Part shown: positions 43,574 through 52,026 of the stretch, one piece after another
Numbering within the stretch: the stretch's first letter is position 1
Layout of the letters: every line of letters begins with the position of its first letter
Source of the DNA: Paenibacillus sp. MAEPY2
Lineage (GTDB): Bacteria > Bacillota > Bacilli > Paenibacillales > Paenibacillaceae
DNA length: 64,000 nucleotides
Assembly (NCBI RefSeq): GCF_000499205.1
Contig: NZ_AWUK01000035.1
Coordinates: 35,999-99,998, forward strand
Direction of reading: 5' to 3'
Translations under genes and position numbers: made by a program
The notes under the pieces: model-generated
What the model was told of the DNA's origin: nothing
Database searches by the model: none
Seen by the model: only the letters and a program-made list of their open reading frames with translations

Positions 43574-44788
43574 TTATAATCCATAAACACTCCAACCTAC
43601 GGTAATATATTTTGGATTATACCCTACTTCATCCGTTATGCTAATTCTTAATGTGCGACTTGTAGTATTCCAACCTACAGAGATAGAGAAAGAAAATTTG
43701 GCACCAGAACCTCCCCAAAGTCCCTCGGAGCTAATCCAGCTTGATGGAAAAGTATTGGTTCTTGAATCAAATTTTAGAGAAGCTCCCGCTTTAAAACTTC
43801 CAGAATCATAACTATTTGAATTTCTATAAGATGTTTCAAGATTCACTGTGACAATCTTAGGAACGAAATCTAAAATAGTGCTAATAACTTCCTTACCGCT
43901 GTATCCTTGTTCATTATTAACAGCTATACCTGTGTTACCACTTATATTTTTAAAATCACTTGAAATCTGAGATATTTTTGTAGTCAAACTATCGAATGTA
44001 TCGCTGCCTGATGCTGCTACTCCCTTGCCAGTAATGGCGGCAGCAATACTTGCTTTCCCGTTACTGACAGATTGAAAAAGGTCTTGGGTCCAAGCTGTCC
44101 AAGTTCCATTACTTTTAATTCGCATTCTGAATGATCCTGAACTAAATAAATCATATGCTTTCTGAATAACCCAACTATCAGAAGCCATTGCCTGTACTTC
44201 GATGTACCACCATGCACCACTCGCGGTTGTTGGTGCATTTGCGATATTCTCACCAACATAGAACCCTGCAGCGGCTAAATTATTGGCGTTCCCATTACTG
44301 ACATTGATCGAAAGACCATTGTCTTCAGTCAACTTCCGCTTTTGCCACGGTACAGCTTGATCAATAATCTGTATCCACGGCCCCCATGTATCGTTAGCAG
44401 TCGTACCAGTACGATGGTACATTCCTCCGGTCGTTCCGCCGGATGCATATTCGTGGGTGACACCTCCGCTGTCATCATTCCAGCCCTTTAATCCATGTAA
44501 TACGACAAAGAGTTCGGCGGGTAAGCCAATCGTTGAACCTGATTTAAATGAGTATGCGATGTTTTTACGATAGTCGCTCGGCTTTGTAGCAACCCCACGG
44601 GTATCTGGAATCAGTCTTGGAATGGCACCATCCACTGCTCCTTTCACCGCTTCACGAAGCGTGTTCAAATCCGCCTGCGTAGCTACACCTGCATCAATCT
44701 TCTCAAAAATCCCATTAATACTCTCCCGGGTTACGTTCTCATTTCCTAATGGAAGAGGCAATTTTAGTCGATCCGTTTCTTTTGGCAT
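43574..44788 (-). CDS. tail fibre / receptor-binding protein, module 1
   Basis: This 404-residue protein has an N-terminal attachment segment (INGIFEKIDAGVATQADLN) and then one or two pyocin-knob-like beta domains, seen as GGMYHRTGTTANDTWGPWIQ and RMRIKSNGTWTAWTQ. A helical stretch follows (SDTFDSLTTKISQISSD) and a beta-rich tip (KFSFSISVGWNTTSRTLRIS). It is the module 1 receptor-binding protein and unrelated at its tip to the 870-residue module 2 fibre. The region 43574-44300 is more AT-rich than the baseplate genes before it. The ATG at 44788 overlaps the upstream stop (TAATG) and has GGAGGT at 9 nt. Confidence 0.85.
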   Translation of the reverse strand: MPKETDRLKLPLPLGNENVTRESINGIFEKIDAGVATQADLNTLREAVKGAVDGAIPRLIPDTRGVATKPSDYRKNIAYSFKSGSTIGLPAELFVVLHGLKGWNDDSGGVTHEYASGGTTGGMYHRTGTTANDTWGPWIQIIDQAVPWQKRKLTEDNGLSINVSNGNANNLAAAGFYVGENIANAPTTASGAWWYIEVQAMASDSWVIQKAYDLFSSGSFRMRIKSNGTWTAWTQDLFQSVSNGKASIAAAITGKGVAASGSDTFDSLTTKISQISSDFKNISGNTGIAVNNEQGYSGKEVISTILDFVPKIVTVNLETSYRNSNSYDSGSFKAGASLKFDSRTNTFPSSWISSEGLWGGSGAKFSFSISVGWNTTSRTLRISITDEVGYNPKYITVGWSVYGL

Positions 44789-45381
44789 TACGCCCACACC
44801 TCCAGTTCATTCCACGTCAGGGACGCGGCGTCCAGTTCATCCCAGGTCATCTGTTTGTTGTCCAGATCGTCCCAGATCAGATAGCGATACTCATATTCCA
44901 CGGCCATGTGGGCCGGTTTTAGTTCATCAATCGCCCGCTTCAAATCATCTATATTGGGCGGGATGCCCATCGTATCCACAAAGCTCACCGTAAAGCTCCA
45001 CGCTTCCGGCTGAAAGGTTACATCCACTTTGCCCCCAGCGTACGCCTCAGCTACATTCGCAACCAGTCTGCCCGAAAACTTCCCTGCACCACGCAGCTTC
45101 GATTCCACCACGGCACGCCGTTGCTCCACTGGTTTGAGGCGATCCGTCTCAATACCAAGCTCCTGCTCCCAGAAATCCAAGCCCCACGTCGCCGTGCGGA
45201 CAAAGAACTGATCCAATGTCTCATCAATTGCCTGATACAGCAGATCCATCTCGGTTCCTTTGGATTGCATATCGGCCTGCATAACGCGGGAAGTCTCATA
45301 ATAGCTCGGCAAATACGAGAACAGCTCATTCCCCTTCGGGCTCGTGATTTTAGAATCCATAACACCGGGCACACTACTCAT
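44788..45381 (-). CDS. XkdU-like baseplate protein, module 1
   Basis: This 197-residue protein of the YmfQ/DUF2313 group has LFSYLPSYYETSRVMQADMQ, then GLDFWEQELGIETDRLKPVEQRR and a repeated C-terminal end (LIWDDLDNKQMTWDELDAASLTWNELE) in which the pattern W-[DN]-[DE]-L occurs three times. ATG 45381 follows GGTGG at 6 nt; an ATG two codons earlier is possible. It overlaps the baseplate J gene by 8 nt. Confidence 0.88.
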   Translation of the reverse strand: MSSVPGVMDSKITSPKGNELFSYLPSYYETSRVMQADMQSKGTEMDLLYQAIDETLDQFFVRTATWGLDFWEQELGIETDRLKPVEQRRAVVESKLRGAGKFSGRLVANVAEAYAGGKVDVTFQPEAWSFTVSFVDTMGIPPNIDDLKRAIDELKPAHMAVEYEYRYLIWDDLDNKQMTWDELDAASLTWNELEVWA

Positions 45382-46513
45382 GTACATCCACCGTCCCCAA
45401 CACCGCCACCTGACTCGCGGTCATCTCGATATTCTGGTCGCTTACACCGTTCACGGTCAGCTCCGAATAATCGATAATCGGCGGAATATCCAGCAGGATC
45501 GCGGCAATACGGGTGTAGCGCACAAGCGGATCGGCAAAAGCCAACTGCTTCAAATAAGCGGTCACCCCGCGCTCGATCAACGCACGTACATCTGCCAACG
45601 TTGCATCACTCGCAAGGGTCAGTTTCACCTGGATGGCCATCGGTACTTCCTCTGCCGGCATGACGGTTACCACCGGGCCAGCCGGGGCAACGCCTTCCCC
45701 CTGTCCATCCTGCGTTGGGTCCACGTATTTCTGCACAGACGCCACCAGATCGGTTCCCGCCGCACGTTTGTCCGTATCCAGCAAATACAATCCCACCGTG
45801 CCCGGCCCTTGCCATAACGGAATAACCCGCGTTGCACCAACACCTGGTACCTCACTGGCCCATTGCACATATTGCGATTTGTTGCCGCTTGTCCCCTGAT
45901 TGCGGACTTTGGCATAAAAGCGTTCCAACAGCGCCGTATCTGCCTCGATATCCGCACCGCCTTTAATCACCTCAACGTTGGTGACAGAGGTAACGCCACT
46001 CACTGGTGTGGACAGCACGGTCACGGTGCCCGTAGGCACATTGCTTTCTTTTCCGGCAACGAGCGCCCGCACACCAACACTACCCAGACCCTCTTCTCCC
46101 AACTCCACACGACCAACGGTTTCATATTCGAGCGAAGCCTCGCCAGAGATTTCATCGGCCAAAGTAGCCACAACCGTTCCCGCAGGAATCACCTTGCCCG
46201 GCGTACCGGCAAATCTAACCGTACCTTGTGCCGCCACCGCAGCCCGCCGCGTAATGCCATGCTCTCCCACCCGCAGATCCAGCTCTTCCGAACGAAAATT
46301 CGGATCGCTGCTCGCCGCAGTACTCGCAAATCCCCGCCGAAGCAATTCCTGCGCCCACAAAGCCGCCTCAGACAGCATAAACGCGACCGGAGCCTCCGCA
46401 TCCCACAGAAAAGAACCTTCCGACTTGTCCAGATCCGCGGGCAGACGATCCAGCATACGCTGCATAATCTGTTCCTCCGTCTGGTCCTCCAAATAACGCG
46501 GAATCTCAGCCAT
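45374..46513 (-). CDS. baseplate J/gp47-family protein (XkdT-like), module 1
   Basis: This 379-residue baseplate wedge protein has the start EEQIMQRMLDRLPADLDKSEGS, a middle insertion rich in Ala and Val, and the conserved YVDPTQDGQGEGVAPAGPVV and LAFADPLVRYTRIAAILLDIPP. The C-terminal half is very close to module 2 (34636-35694). The start has GAGGTG at 10 nt. The G+C content here is high compared with the fibre genes. Confidence 0.93.
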   Translation of the reverse strand: MAEIPRYLEDQTEEQIMQRMLDRLPADLDKSEGSFLWDAEAPVAFMLSEAALWAQELLRRGFASTAASSDPNFRSEELDLRVGEHGITRRAAVAAQGTVRFAGTPGKVIPAGTVVATLADEISGEASLEYETVGRVELGEEGLGSVGVRALVAGKESNVPTGTVTVLSTPVSGVTSVTNVEVIKGGADIEADTALLERFYAKVRNQGTSGNKSQYVQWASEVPGVGATRVIPLWQGPGTVGLYLLDTDKRAAGTDLVASVQKYVDPTQDGQGEGVAPAGPVVTVMPAEEVPMAIQVKLTLASDATLADVRALIERGVTAYLKQLAFADPLVRYTRIAAILLDIPPIIDYSELTVNGVSDQNIEMTASQVAVLGTVDVHE

Positions 46514-46517
46514 CCCG

Positions 46518-46973
46518 TCAGATCACCTCACTTTCCAAAATAAACATCTCTTCCTGCACACTCGCCACCCGGCACGAGAACATGCACTGCTCCCGATTCC
46601 AATCGTACGTAAATTGGTCTACCGAATCCGTGCGCGGATCAGCCAGCAGCGTCTCCGTAACCATCCGGGTAATCTCACTTTCCATCACGCCCCGGCTGTC
46701 ACCCTGACCCACCAGATCCTCCAGCTCCGAACCGTAGTTCCGGGAGTAAATCACATGTCTGTACCGCGGCGTTTTCACTGCTTTGATGCACCATTGCACC
46801 CAGGCTTCATGCGCACCTGCCGCAGCGACTTTGCCACTTGGAGTCAGCACAAAATCCCCCGCATCGTAATCGAATCGCCAGCTCCGTCCAAATCGCACCT
46901 CTTCCGAGGCCGCCCCCGACAGATCTTCTTCATCTCCCCATACCAAACCCGTTTCCGGGAACAAACTAGGCAT
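46518..46973 (-). CDS. DUF2634 baseplate protein (XkdS-like), module 1
   Basis: This 151-residue protein with the gp25-like pattern AVKTPRYRHVIYSRNYGSELEDL and an amphipathic helix (VMESEITRMVTETLLADPR) pairs with 35687-36100 in module 2. ATG 46973 has GGTGG at 9 nt; a GTG two codons earlier is possible. It overlaps the preceding gene by 8 nt. Confidence 0.88.
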   Translation of the reverse strand: MPSLFPETGLVWGDEEDLSGAASEEVRFGRSWRFDYDAGDFVLTPSGKVAAAGAHEAWVQWCIKAVKTPRYRHVIYSRNYGSELEDLVGQGDSRGVMESEITRMVTETLLADPRTDSVDQFTYDWNREQCMFSCRVASVQEEMFILESEVI

Positions 46974-47376
46974 TCGCACTCACCACCTTACACAGCACCA
47001 CAATGTCGTTACCGCCATTCACCCGCATCGCCAGCACACGATCTCCCGCTTTCAAGCCTTTACCAAGAGACCAGACAGCTTCTTCCACTTCCCCTTCTTG
47101 CAAAAGAAACCTTCCCGTGCCCGTCGTTCCGCCGTTTGCCACGTCAGATATACCGGAAATCGCGCCAGCAGCCTCGCGCTCCGGCAACCCAAGCGTGCCC
47201 GGCAGCTCGGCCACGAGATAGTCCTGCACTTCGTGCTTGAAATCATCCAGCTTCACGCCGGATGAAGTCATCGTACCCAGCACCGCGCCCATGCCGCTCA
47301 CGGCCTGACGGGTATGCGTACTCATTGCACCCCGCATGACCTCGGCAAAATGCCCATACGGATCATCTTTATTCAA
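46966..47376 (-). CDS. DUF2577 protein (XkdR-like), module 1
   Basis: This 136-residue protein starts with TTG at 47376 (MNKDDPYGHFAEVMRGA), supported by AAGGAGGG at 7 nt; no ATG offers a better start. The second half has VEEAVWSLGKGLKAGDRVLAMRVNGGNDIVVLCKV, the DUF2577 core. It is longer than the module 2 form because of an N-terminal helical extension. It overlaps the hub gene by 8 nt. Confidence 0.83.
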   Translation of the reverse strand: MNKDDPYGHFAEVMRGAMSTHTRQAVSGMGAVLGTMTSSGVKLDDFKHEVQDYLVAELPGTLGLPEREAAGAISGISDVANGGTTGTGRFLLQEGEVEEAVWSLGKGLKAGDRVLAMRVNGGNDIVVLCKVVSANA

Positions 47377-48355
47377 GGTAAACCCTCCTTTTCACCATCT
47401 CGACCGTGCCCAGTTCCAACGTCATTGTTCCAGGTCCAGCGGATAGATCTCGGCTAACCGACATGACGATCAGTTTCAGCCCTTTGAGCAGCACCGCGTC
47501 TCCGGCACGAATCGTATTTACATCTGGTGCAGATACGGTAAAGGTCTCCTGGATCCCCGTCAGAAGGCTTTTCGCCAGCTTCTTGGCGGCCGTCGCTGTT
47601 TTGACCTGATCGTCCTCGATCAGCTTTTGCAGCGTGCCCAGCTCGGCTACACCATCCTGCTCAATCGCGAGCACTTTGGAAGGAACCTCTTTGCCACTGC
47701 TGGACTCCGAGGCCGCCATCACTTTAACTTTGGTAACCGCGCCTTCGAGCGTACGCATTTGAGTCAGATCGATCAGCCGATCCAGCTCGTGCACCTTCGC
47801 ATTACTGCCCACTTTAAAAAGCTGCAACCCGCCCGGCGTCATCCGCGGATGATACATATCCCCGCCAGACTTCACCGTTTCTTTCAGATCGGCAAACATC
47901 ATCGAAAAAATCGTCTGCGACCGATACACCGCTTTGCTCAGCTTCGTTTTGGTATCCGGCAGCGCTGCGTATGGGATTTTCCATTCCTTGGCGTACGTTT
48001 TGAGACGTTGTGCGGCAGTCTGGTCTTTCGGCAGAAGGAACTCGTCCTCTGATTTTTCCAGATAAATCATCCGGTCGTAGACGGTCAGGGACAATCGCTT
48101 GGTGCCGCTGTTCGAGCTTTCCACTTCCCAGATGACCGCAGGGTGCAGCAAGTGAACCATTGATTTTTCTCCAAAAGGAATCCCGCTGATCCGCACCGCC
48201 ATACCCGGTGATATCGCAGGTAGACCCGAAGACGTAGACACCGCCAGCCGGATGTTAGCTTGATACGCAATCTGGTCGAGTGAATCCTTCAGCGTAATCG
48301 TCTCCACCAACTTGGTGATGTCATATTTGTCGTCGACAATGACCTTGTAGGTCAT
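47369..48355 (-). CDS. XkdQ-like tail hub protein, module 1
   Basis: This 328-residue hub protein begins MTYKVIVDDKYDITKLVETI; its ATG overlaps the stop of the LysM gene (ATGA), with only a weak ribosome site, so translation is coupled. The core includes FTVSAPDVNTIRAGDAVLLKG near the C-terminus. A longer frame upstream runs through the LysM gene and is rejected. It pairs with 36361-37371. Confidence 0.88.
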   Translation of the reverse strand: MTYKVIVDDKYDITKLVETITLKDSLDQIAYQANIRLAVSTSSGLPAISPGMAVRISGIPFGEKSMVHLLHPAVIWEVESSNSGTKRLSLTVYDRMIYLEKSEDEFLLPKDQTAAQRLKTYAKEWKIPYAALPDTKTKLSKAVYRSQTIFSMMFADLKETVKSGGDMYHPRMTPGGLQLFKVGSNAKVHELDRLIDLTQMRTLEGAVTKVKVMAASESSSGKEVPSKVLAIEQDGVAELGTLQKLIEDDQVKTATAAKKLAKSLLTGIQETFTVSAPDVNTIRAGDAVLLKGLKLIVMSVSRDLSAGPGTMTLELGTVEMVKRRVYLE

Positions 48356-49020
48356 GGCATCACCAGCTTTTGTCCTGGCTTGATCCGATTCGGATCGCTG
48401 CCGATGGTCTTCACATTGAGCTTGTAAATCTCGTTCCATTTGGAACTGCTGCCCAGCTCAAGCTTTGCTATTTTGGACAAGGAATCGCCAGATTTGACAG
48501 TGTAGGTCTTGCTGCTCGTTTTCAGATCCGTACGAGAACCCGACTTGCTCGCAGATGTTGCACCGCCAACCTTCTCCACTTTGGAATCCCGCCACGTGCG
48601 CAGCGTAATGTCAAAGTAAATATCCCCGCTCTCTCCGCCCCGAAAAGTCGTATTATGCGAGATCAGATATACCGGCACGTTCACCCCCGTGTTGGTGATG
48701 ATGAAGCGCAGCGGCTTTTTCGATACCAGAAACGTATTCAGCATATTCATCGCTACACGTGGATCTGGAAAATCTTTTTCGTACATGCAATAGGACGCAT
48801 CATATTCTTTTGGGAAAAAAGAAGAGAAGGTGATCTCCTTCACCTTCTCCCCCTGTGCAAAATCAAACTCGCCATGCTCGAGCATATTGATTGTCTCGTA
48901 CCCTTTGGATCGAGAGATCGTTAGCTCTTCCGGTTTCACCGGAAATTGAAACTTCGTTTTCCCATCAATCAGGGTAAATTCCATTTTGATACCTTCCACG
49001 TTATCTTCAAATACAGTCAT
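48352..49020 (-). CDS. LysM-domain tail protein (XkdP-like), module 1
   Basis: This 222-residue protein has the N-terminal domain KFQFPVKPEELTISRSKGYE and the C-terminal LysM (YTVKSGDSLSKIAKLELGSSSKWNEIYKLN). A Ser/Lys linker joins them. AAAGGAGG precedes the ATG. It is the counterpart of 37385-38080; the LysM halves align clearly, the N-terminal halves only in pattern. Confidence 0.9.
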   Translation of the reverse strand: MTVFEDNVEGIKMEFTLIDGKTKFQFPVKPEELTISRSKGYETINMLEHGEFDFAQGEKVKEITFSSFFPKEYDASYCMYEKDFPDPRVAMNMLNTFLVSKKPLRFIITNTGVNVPVYLISHNTTFRGGESGDIYFDITLRTWRDSKVEKVGGATSASKSGSRTDLKTSSKTYTVKSGDSLSKIAKLELGSSSKWNEIYKLNVKTIGSDPNRIKPGQKLVMP

Positions 49021-49038
49021 GACAGGCCTCCTTTCTGC

Positions 49039-50724
49039 TTAGGCCATAATGGTTTTTCGGTTTTCCATCGCACGACGGAACTCTCCGGAAATTCGCTGTC
49101 CAACTTGGAGTGAAAGTGCATCGTAGTCGATGGCATTCTCCCGGACAGTCACCTGCACAGCACCTTGTGGTACGTTGACGGAGATCTGGTTAGTCGTCTC
49201 GGTTTTAAAATCCTTGAGGTAACCGGACAGACTGCTCATCTGATCTTCTGAAATTTGTACGGTCATCGTGGACGATTTGCCCGTGGCATTCGCAGTTGTC
49301 TGCGCTCCGTTACCGAGTGCCATCGCCTGGGATTGCATCACGCTTGGCCCCATGAATGCCGCTGACGTCGACTGGCCGCCCATGCTGTTCATATAACCCA
49401 TCGGACCTGTTGTAGTGAGTGCAGATGGAATATAGGCAGGTGGCGGCATCGGCGGGCCGGCGGGTACTGGAGTTGGTTCAGCAACCGTTGTTGCCTGAGC
49501 TATTGAGGCTGTGGACGGTGATGCAGCAGGAGTTTCTTCTTTGGAACCACCAAAGAAACTGGAGATACCACTGAAAAAATCTTTCGTTTTCTCCGTAATA
49601 TTATTAACTCCCTTTAAAGCATAGGCAGTCATTTTCGTAACACCCTCCGCACTGCCATTAATCAATCCACCTACCTTATCGCCAACCCAGCCACCAGCTT
49701 TCTCGCCAAGCCAGCCACCTATTGCACCGCCTACCAGGGTTCCACCCACCGGAATTACACTGCCAAGGATGCTGCCAAGAGTAGTTCCTACTGCACTACC
49801 AGCAACAGAACCGACCGCACGCGCGCGTTCCTCTGGAGGGGCGCTTGCAAGATCATTAATATTGCTAAACATACGAATCGGTGCAAATAGCTTGCCTGCT
49901 CCCTTAGCTAACCCGCCACCCAGTTTACTCATTATTCCAGAGGCTCCACCACCTCCTGCTCCTCCACCACCAAACAGTCCTTTGACATCTCCCCACATTC
50001 CATCTATACCACCGATTAAATCGGAACCTGCGGTCGAGAAATCGTTCATAAAAGTAGCTCCGCGTTTCGTAACCCTAACCGCTTTCTTCCATTTATTACC
50101 CGGGGTAGATGGACTAGTTATTTCTCTCCACAGCTTTTTCCCACTACTTCTCGCGTCAAATCCCTTTTTTACTCCAGAAGAAATCGATTTGCCTCGATCA
50201 AACATGCCTTTCATCTTTTGTAAAAAGGATTTAGGCTTTTCTTCGCCTCCTGATGCCGCCCCAATATTGATGGAATCCAGCTTGTTACTCAACATAAGAA
50301 TAGATTGCGTGTTTACACTCAAAGCATCAATTAATGGTTGTGAATTCACATTCAATGGCTGTGAATTCACATTAACGGACACACCTGAAATTTGGTGCTT
50401 GACTTTGAGCTGTACATTAGCTGTAGCATTCAGCATCTTAGATCGGATTTGCTTCATTTTTTTCAACAAGCCATTTAATGCTGGAGTAGCACTGTCAGTC
50501 AACCCAACCGTCGGCGTAATCCGCAGCCTGCTCAACCGAACAGCCGTACTATAGATGCTTTCCAGCCTGCGCCCGGTCGTTCTAAGCTCATTGTTTACCT
50601 TGATCAAACTCTGATAGCGAACTCTGCCCAGACGTTCGGTCGAACGCTGGATCTGATCCAGATACCGGATAGTCGTCCGCATTTCCGCATTGGATTTGGA
50701 CAAACCCACAATCATTTCTGCCAT
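49039..50724 (-). CDS. tape measure protein, module 1
   Basis: This 561-residue protein lies in the tape-measure position. The N-terminal 170 residues are helical, with a short tandem repeat NVNSQPLNVNSQPL. A glycine-rich stretch (FGGGGAGGGGASG) and a long glycine zipper follow (GSVAGSAVGTTLGSILGSV; LVGGAIGGWLGEKAGGWVG), likely to insert in or cross a membrane. A Pro-rich linker (PTPVPAGPPMPPPAYIPS) and a conserved C-terminal domain come last. ATG 50724 has GGAGGT at 7 nt. It lacks the hydrophobic block of the module 2 protein, so the two tails differ in length and in the part delivered to the membrane. Confidence 0.82.
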   Translation of the reverse strand: MAEMIVGLSKSNAEMRTTIRYLDQIQRSTERLGRVRYQSLIKVNNELRTTGRRLESIYSTAVRLSRLRITPTVGLTDSATPALNGLLKKMKQIRSKMLNATANVQLKVKHQISGVSVNVNSQPLNVNSQPLIDALSVNTQSILMLSNKLDSINIGAASGGEEKPKSFLQKMKGMFDRGKSISSGVKKGFDARSSGKKLWREITSPSTPGNKWKKAVRVTKRGATFMNDFSTAGSDLIGGIDGMWGDVKGLFGGGGAGGGGASGIMSKLGGGLAKGAGKLFAPIRMFSNINDLASAPPEERARAVGSVAGSAVGTTLGSILGSVIPVGGTLVGGAIGGWLGEKAGGWVGDKVGGLINGSAEGVTKMTAYALKGVNNITEKTKDFFSGISSFFGGSKEETPAASPSTASIAQATTVAEPTPVPAGPPMPPPAYIPSALTTTGPMGYMNSMGGQSTSAAFMGPSVMQSQAMALGNGAQTTANATGKSSTMTVQISEDQMSSLSGYLKDFKTETTNQISVNVPQGAVQVTVRENAIDYDALSLQVGQRISGEFRRAMENRKTIMA

Positions 50725-50749
50725 TTCTTTCACCTCCTGCCCTTTCTAA

Positions 50750-50911
50750 TTATCGATTCATTTGCGAGGTGATCGCTGCCATTTCCTCTTCCGAGAAAGC
50801 AATCAACAGCGAACGTTCCCCGCGTGGCAAAGACCAGAACTCTCCGGGCCGTAGATGATGACGCACCCACATGTGATACAGGAACGTGGTCATCCCGCCG
50901 GAGTGAATCAG
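50750..50911 (-). CDS. -1 frameshift extension of the tail assembly chaperone, module 1
   Basis: Fifty-three codons in the -1 frame, beginning LIHSGGMTTFLYHMWVRHHL and ending EEEMAAITSQMNR. There is no start codon with a ribosome site at its beginning. It is reached by slipping on A AAA AAC at 50911-50917. The fused product would have 197 residues. The LPRGERSLLIAFSEEEMAAI region resembles T-type tail chaperones of Xkd-like phages in pattern (compare LMAFSIRERAAIYAMI in module 2). Confidence 0.82.
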   Translation of the reverse strand: MIHSGGMTTFLYHMWVRHHLRPGEFWSLPRGERSLLIAFSEEEMAAITSQMNR

Positions 50912-51342
50912 TTTTTTAGGTCTTCAATCTCCACACCGAAGCCGGACAGCTCAAGCACCTTGTCGCCAACGGCATCCAGCTCACCCGCGAGCAGCATGCG
51001 ACGAACTGCTTGTTCCCCACCGGACAGCTTCATGCGGCCTGTGATGCGATTGTCTCCCCAACCGGACAATTCGAGTCCGCGTACATTCATTTTTACCGTC
51101 GCTTCGGAAATCAGCAGCGCATTAAACGTTTCGGTATCCACCTTTTCCTCGCTGCGGCCTTTGACCGTTTTACGAATCGTACAGCGCTCGCGGATCTGAT
51201 CCACTTTGGAGGACGTTAATCCACGCAGGGTAAGCAACAGATCCAAACGTTGAATACGTACATTCTCTTCCGGCAAACGCTCTGCTGCTTCAAACAACTG
51301 ATCCAAAATTTGTTCTTCAGATAGATTGTCATTCATACTCAT
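50908..51342 (-). CDS. tail assembly chaperone (XkdN-like), module 1
   Basis: This 144-residue protein (MSMNDNLSEEQILDQLFEAA) is helical and ends LDAVGDKVLELSGFGVEIEDLKN, closely following the module 2 ending (LGEQVQKLNGFNQDMNELVDDVKN). The ATG at 51342 has GGAG at about 10 nt. The stop follows the slippery heptamer directly. Confidence 0.88.
   Translation of the reverse strand: MSMNDNLSEEQILDQLFEAAERLPEENVRIQRLDLLLTLRGLTSSKVDQIRERCTIRKTVKGRSEEKVDTETFNALLISEATVKMNVRGLELSGWGDNRITGRMKLSGGEQAVRRMLLAGELDAVGDKVLELSGFGVEIEDLKN
50911..50917 (-). promoter_or_regulatory. programmed -1 ribosomal frameshift site
   Basis: The minus strand reads CTA AAA AAC TGA; A AAA AAC is in X XXY YYZ phase immediately before the stop. 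The -1 frame continues CTG ATT CAC TCC and stays open for 53 codons. The same heptamer occupies the same place in module 2. Confidence 0.87.
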
Positions 51343-51397
51343 AGGGTGCGATCTCCTTCTCATTTCACAATTGGGTTAGTACATCTCCATATTTAGG

Positions 51398-51426
51398 GAC
51401 AACAAAGAGACCGAGAATTTCTCGGC
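51398..51426 (-). promoter_or_regulatory. hairpin between tube and chaperone genes, module 1
   Basis: GGCCGAGAA and TTCTCGGTC pair over 9 bp (one G-U) and are followed by TCTTTGTTG. It lies in the 180-bp gap after the tube gene, the same place as the stem of module 2. It probably lets only part of the transcripts continue or marks a processing site. Confidence 0.55.
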
Positions 51427-51524
51427 CTGCATATGTATCCCGCTTCTGTTAAATCTCGTTGCCCGTACGCCTGATCAGACAAGCTTCGTTACGAGTCTTT
51501 CCGAAGTCCGAAGTCATTCCATCC

Positions 51525-51932
51525 TTAGTTCGCAACAATAGGATTCAACAGATCAAATCCTTCAAACGTAAAACCTGTTTCCTCCGGCACTTCCTCACCC
51601 GCTGTCCAGTTGGCAAGCTGGATTTTATCCACCATGCAGCCTTTCAGCAGGACACTTTCATGTCCGTAAGACTCGGGGTCGTTCAGCTTCGAGATAATTT
51701 GAAACTTGGTGAAGCCGCGCTGAATCATATCCGAAGTGACTTTGTAACCCGTCATCGTACCTGTTCCTTTTTTCGCACCATTCTTGTGTACTTTCCAGTC
51801 GTTGCCGACCAGATTCAACTCACGCTTCTCGATTTCTACGCTGGCCTCCAGCTTATTAATATTCGTCTGCCACACACCATCAATATGCAGCTGACCATGG
51901 GTACCGAGAATTACTCTTGACGCATCCAACAT
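51525..51932 (-). CDS. tail tube protein (XkdM-like), module 1
   Basis: This 135-residue tube subunit starts MLDASRVILGTHGQLHIDGV and ends EETGFTFEGFDLLNPIVAN. A strong AAGGAGGA box precedes the ATG, as expected for a major structural protein. It lies after the sheath gene and before the chaperone gene, as in module 2. Confidence 0.9.
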   Translation of the reverse strand: MLDASRVILGTHGQLHIDGVWQTNINKLEASVEIEKRELNLVGNDWKVHKNGAKKGTGTMTGYKVTSDMIQRGFTKFQIISKLNDPESYGHESVLLKGCMVDKIQLANWTAGEEVPEETGFTFEGFDLLNPIVAN

Positions 51933-52026
51933 GACAATTCCTCCTTGAGATTAGAAAATATCGAATATACCATCCGTTAAACGAATCGGCGTTTCTTTTA
52001 AAACACCCTATCCTTCTACACAAACC

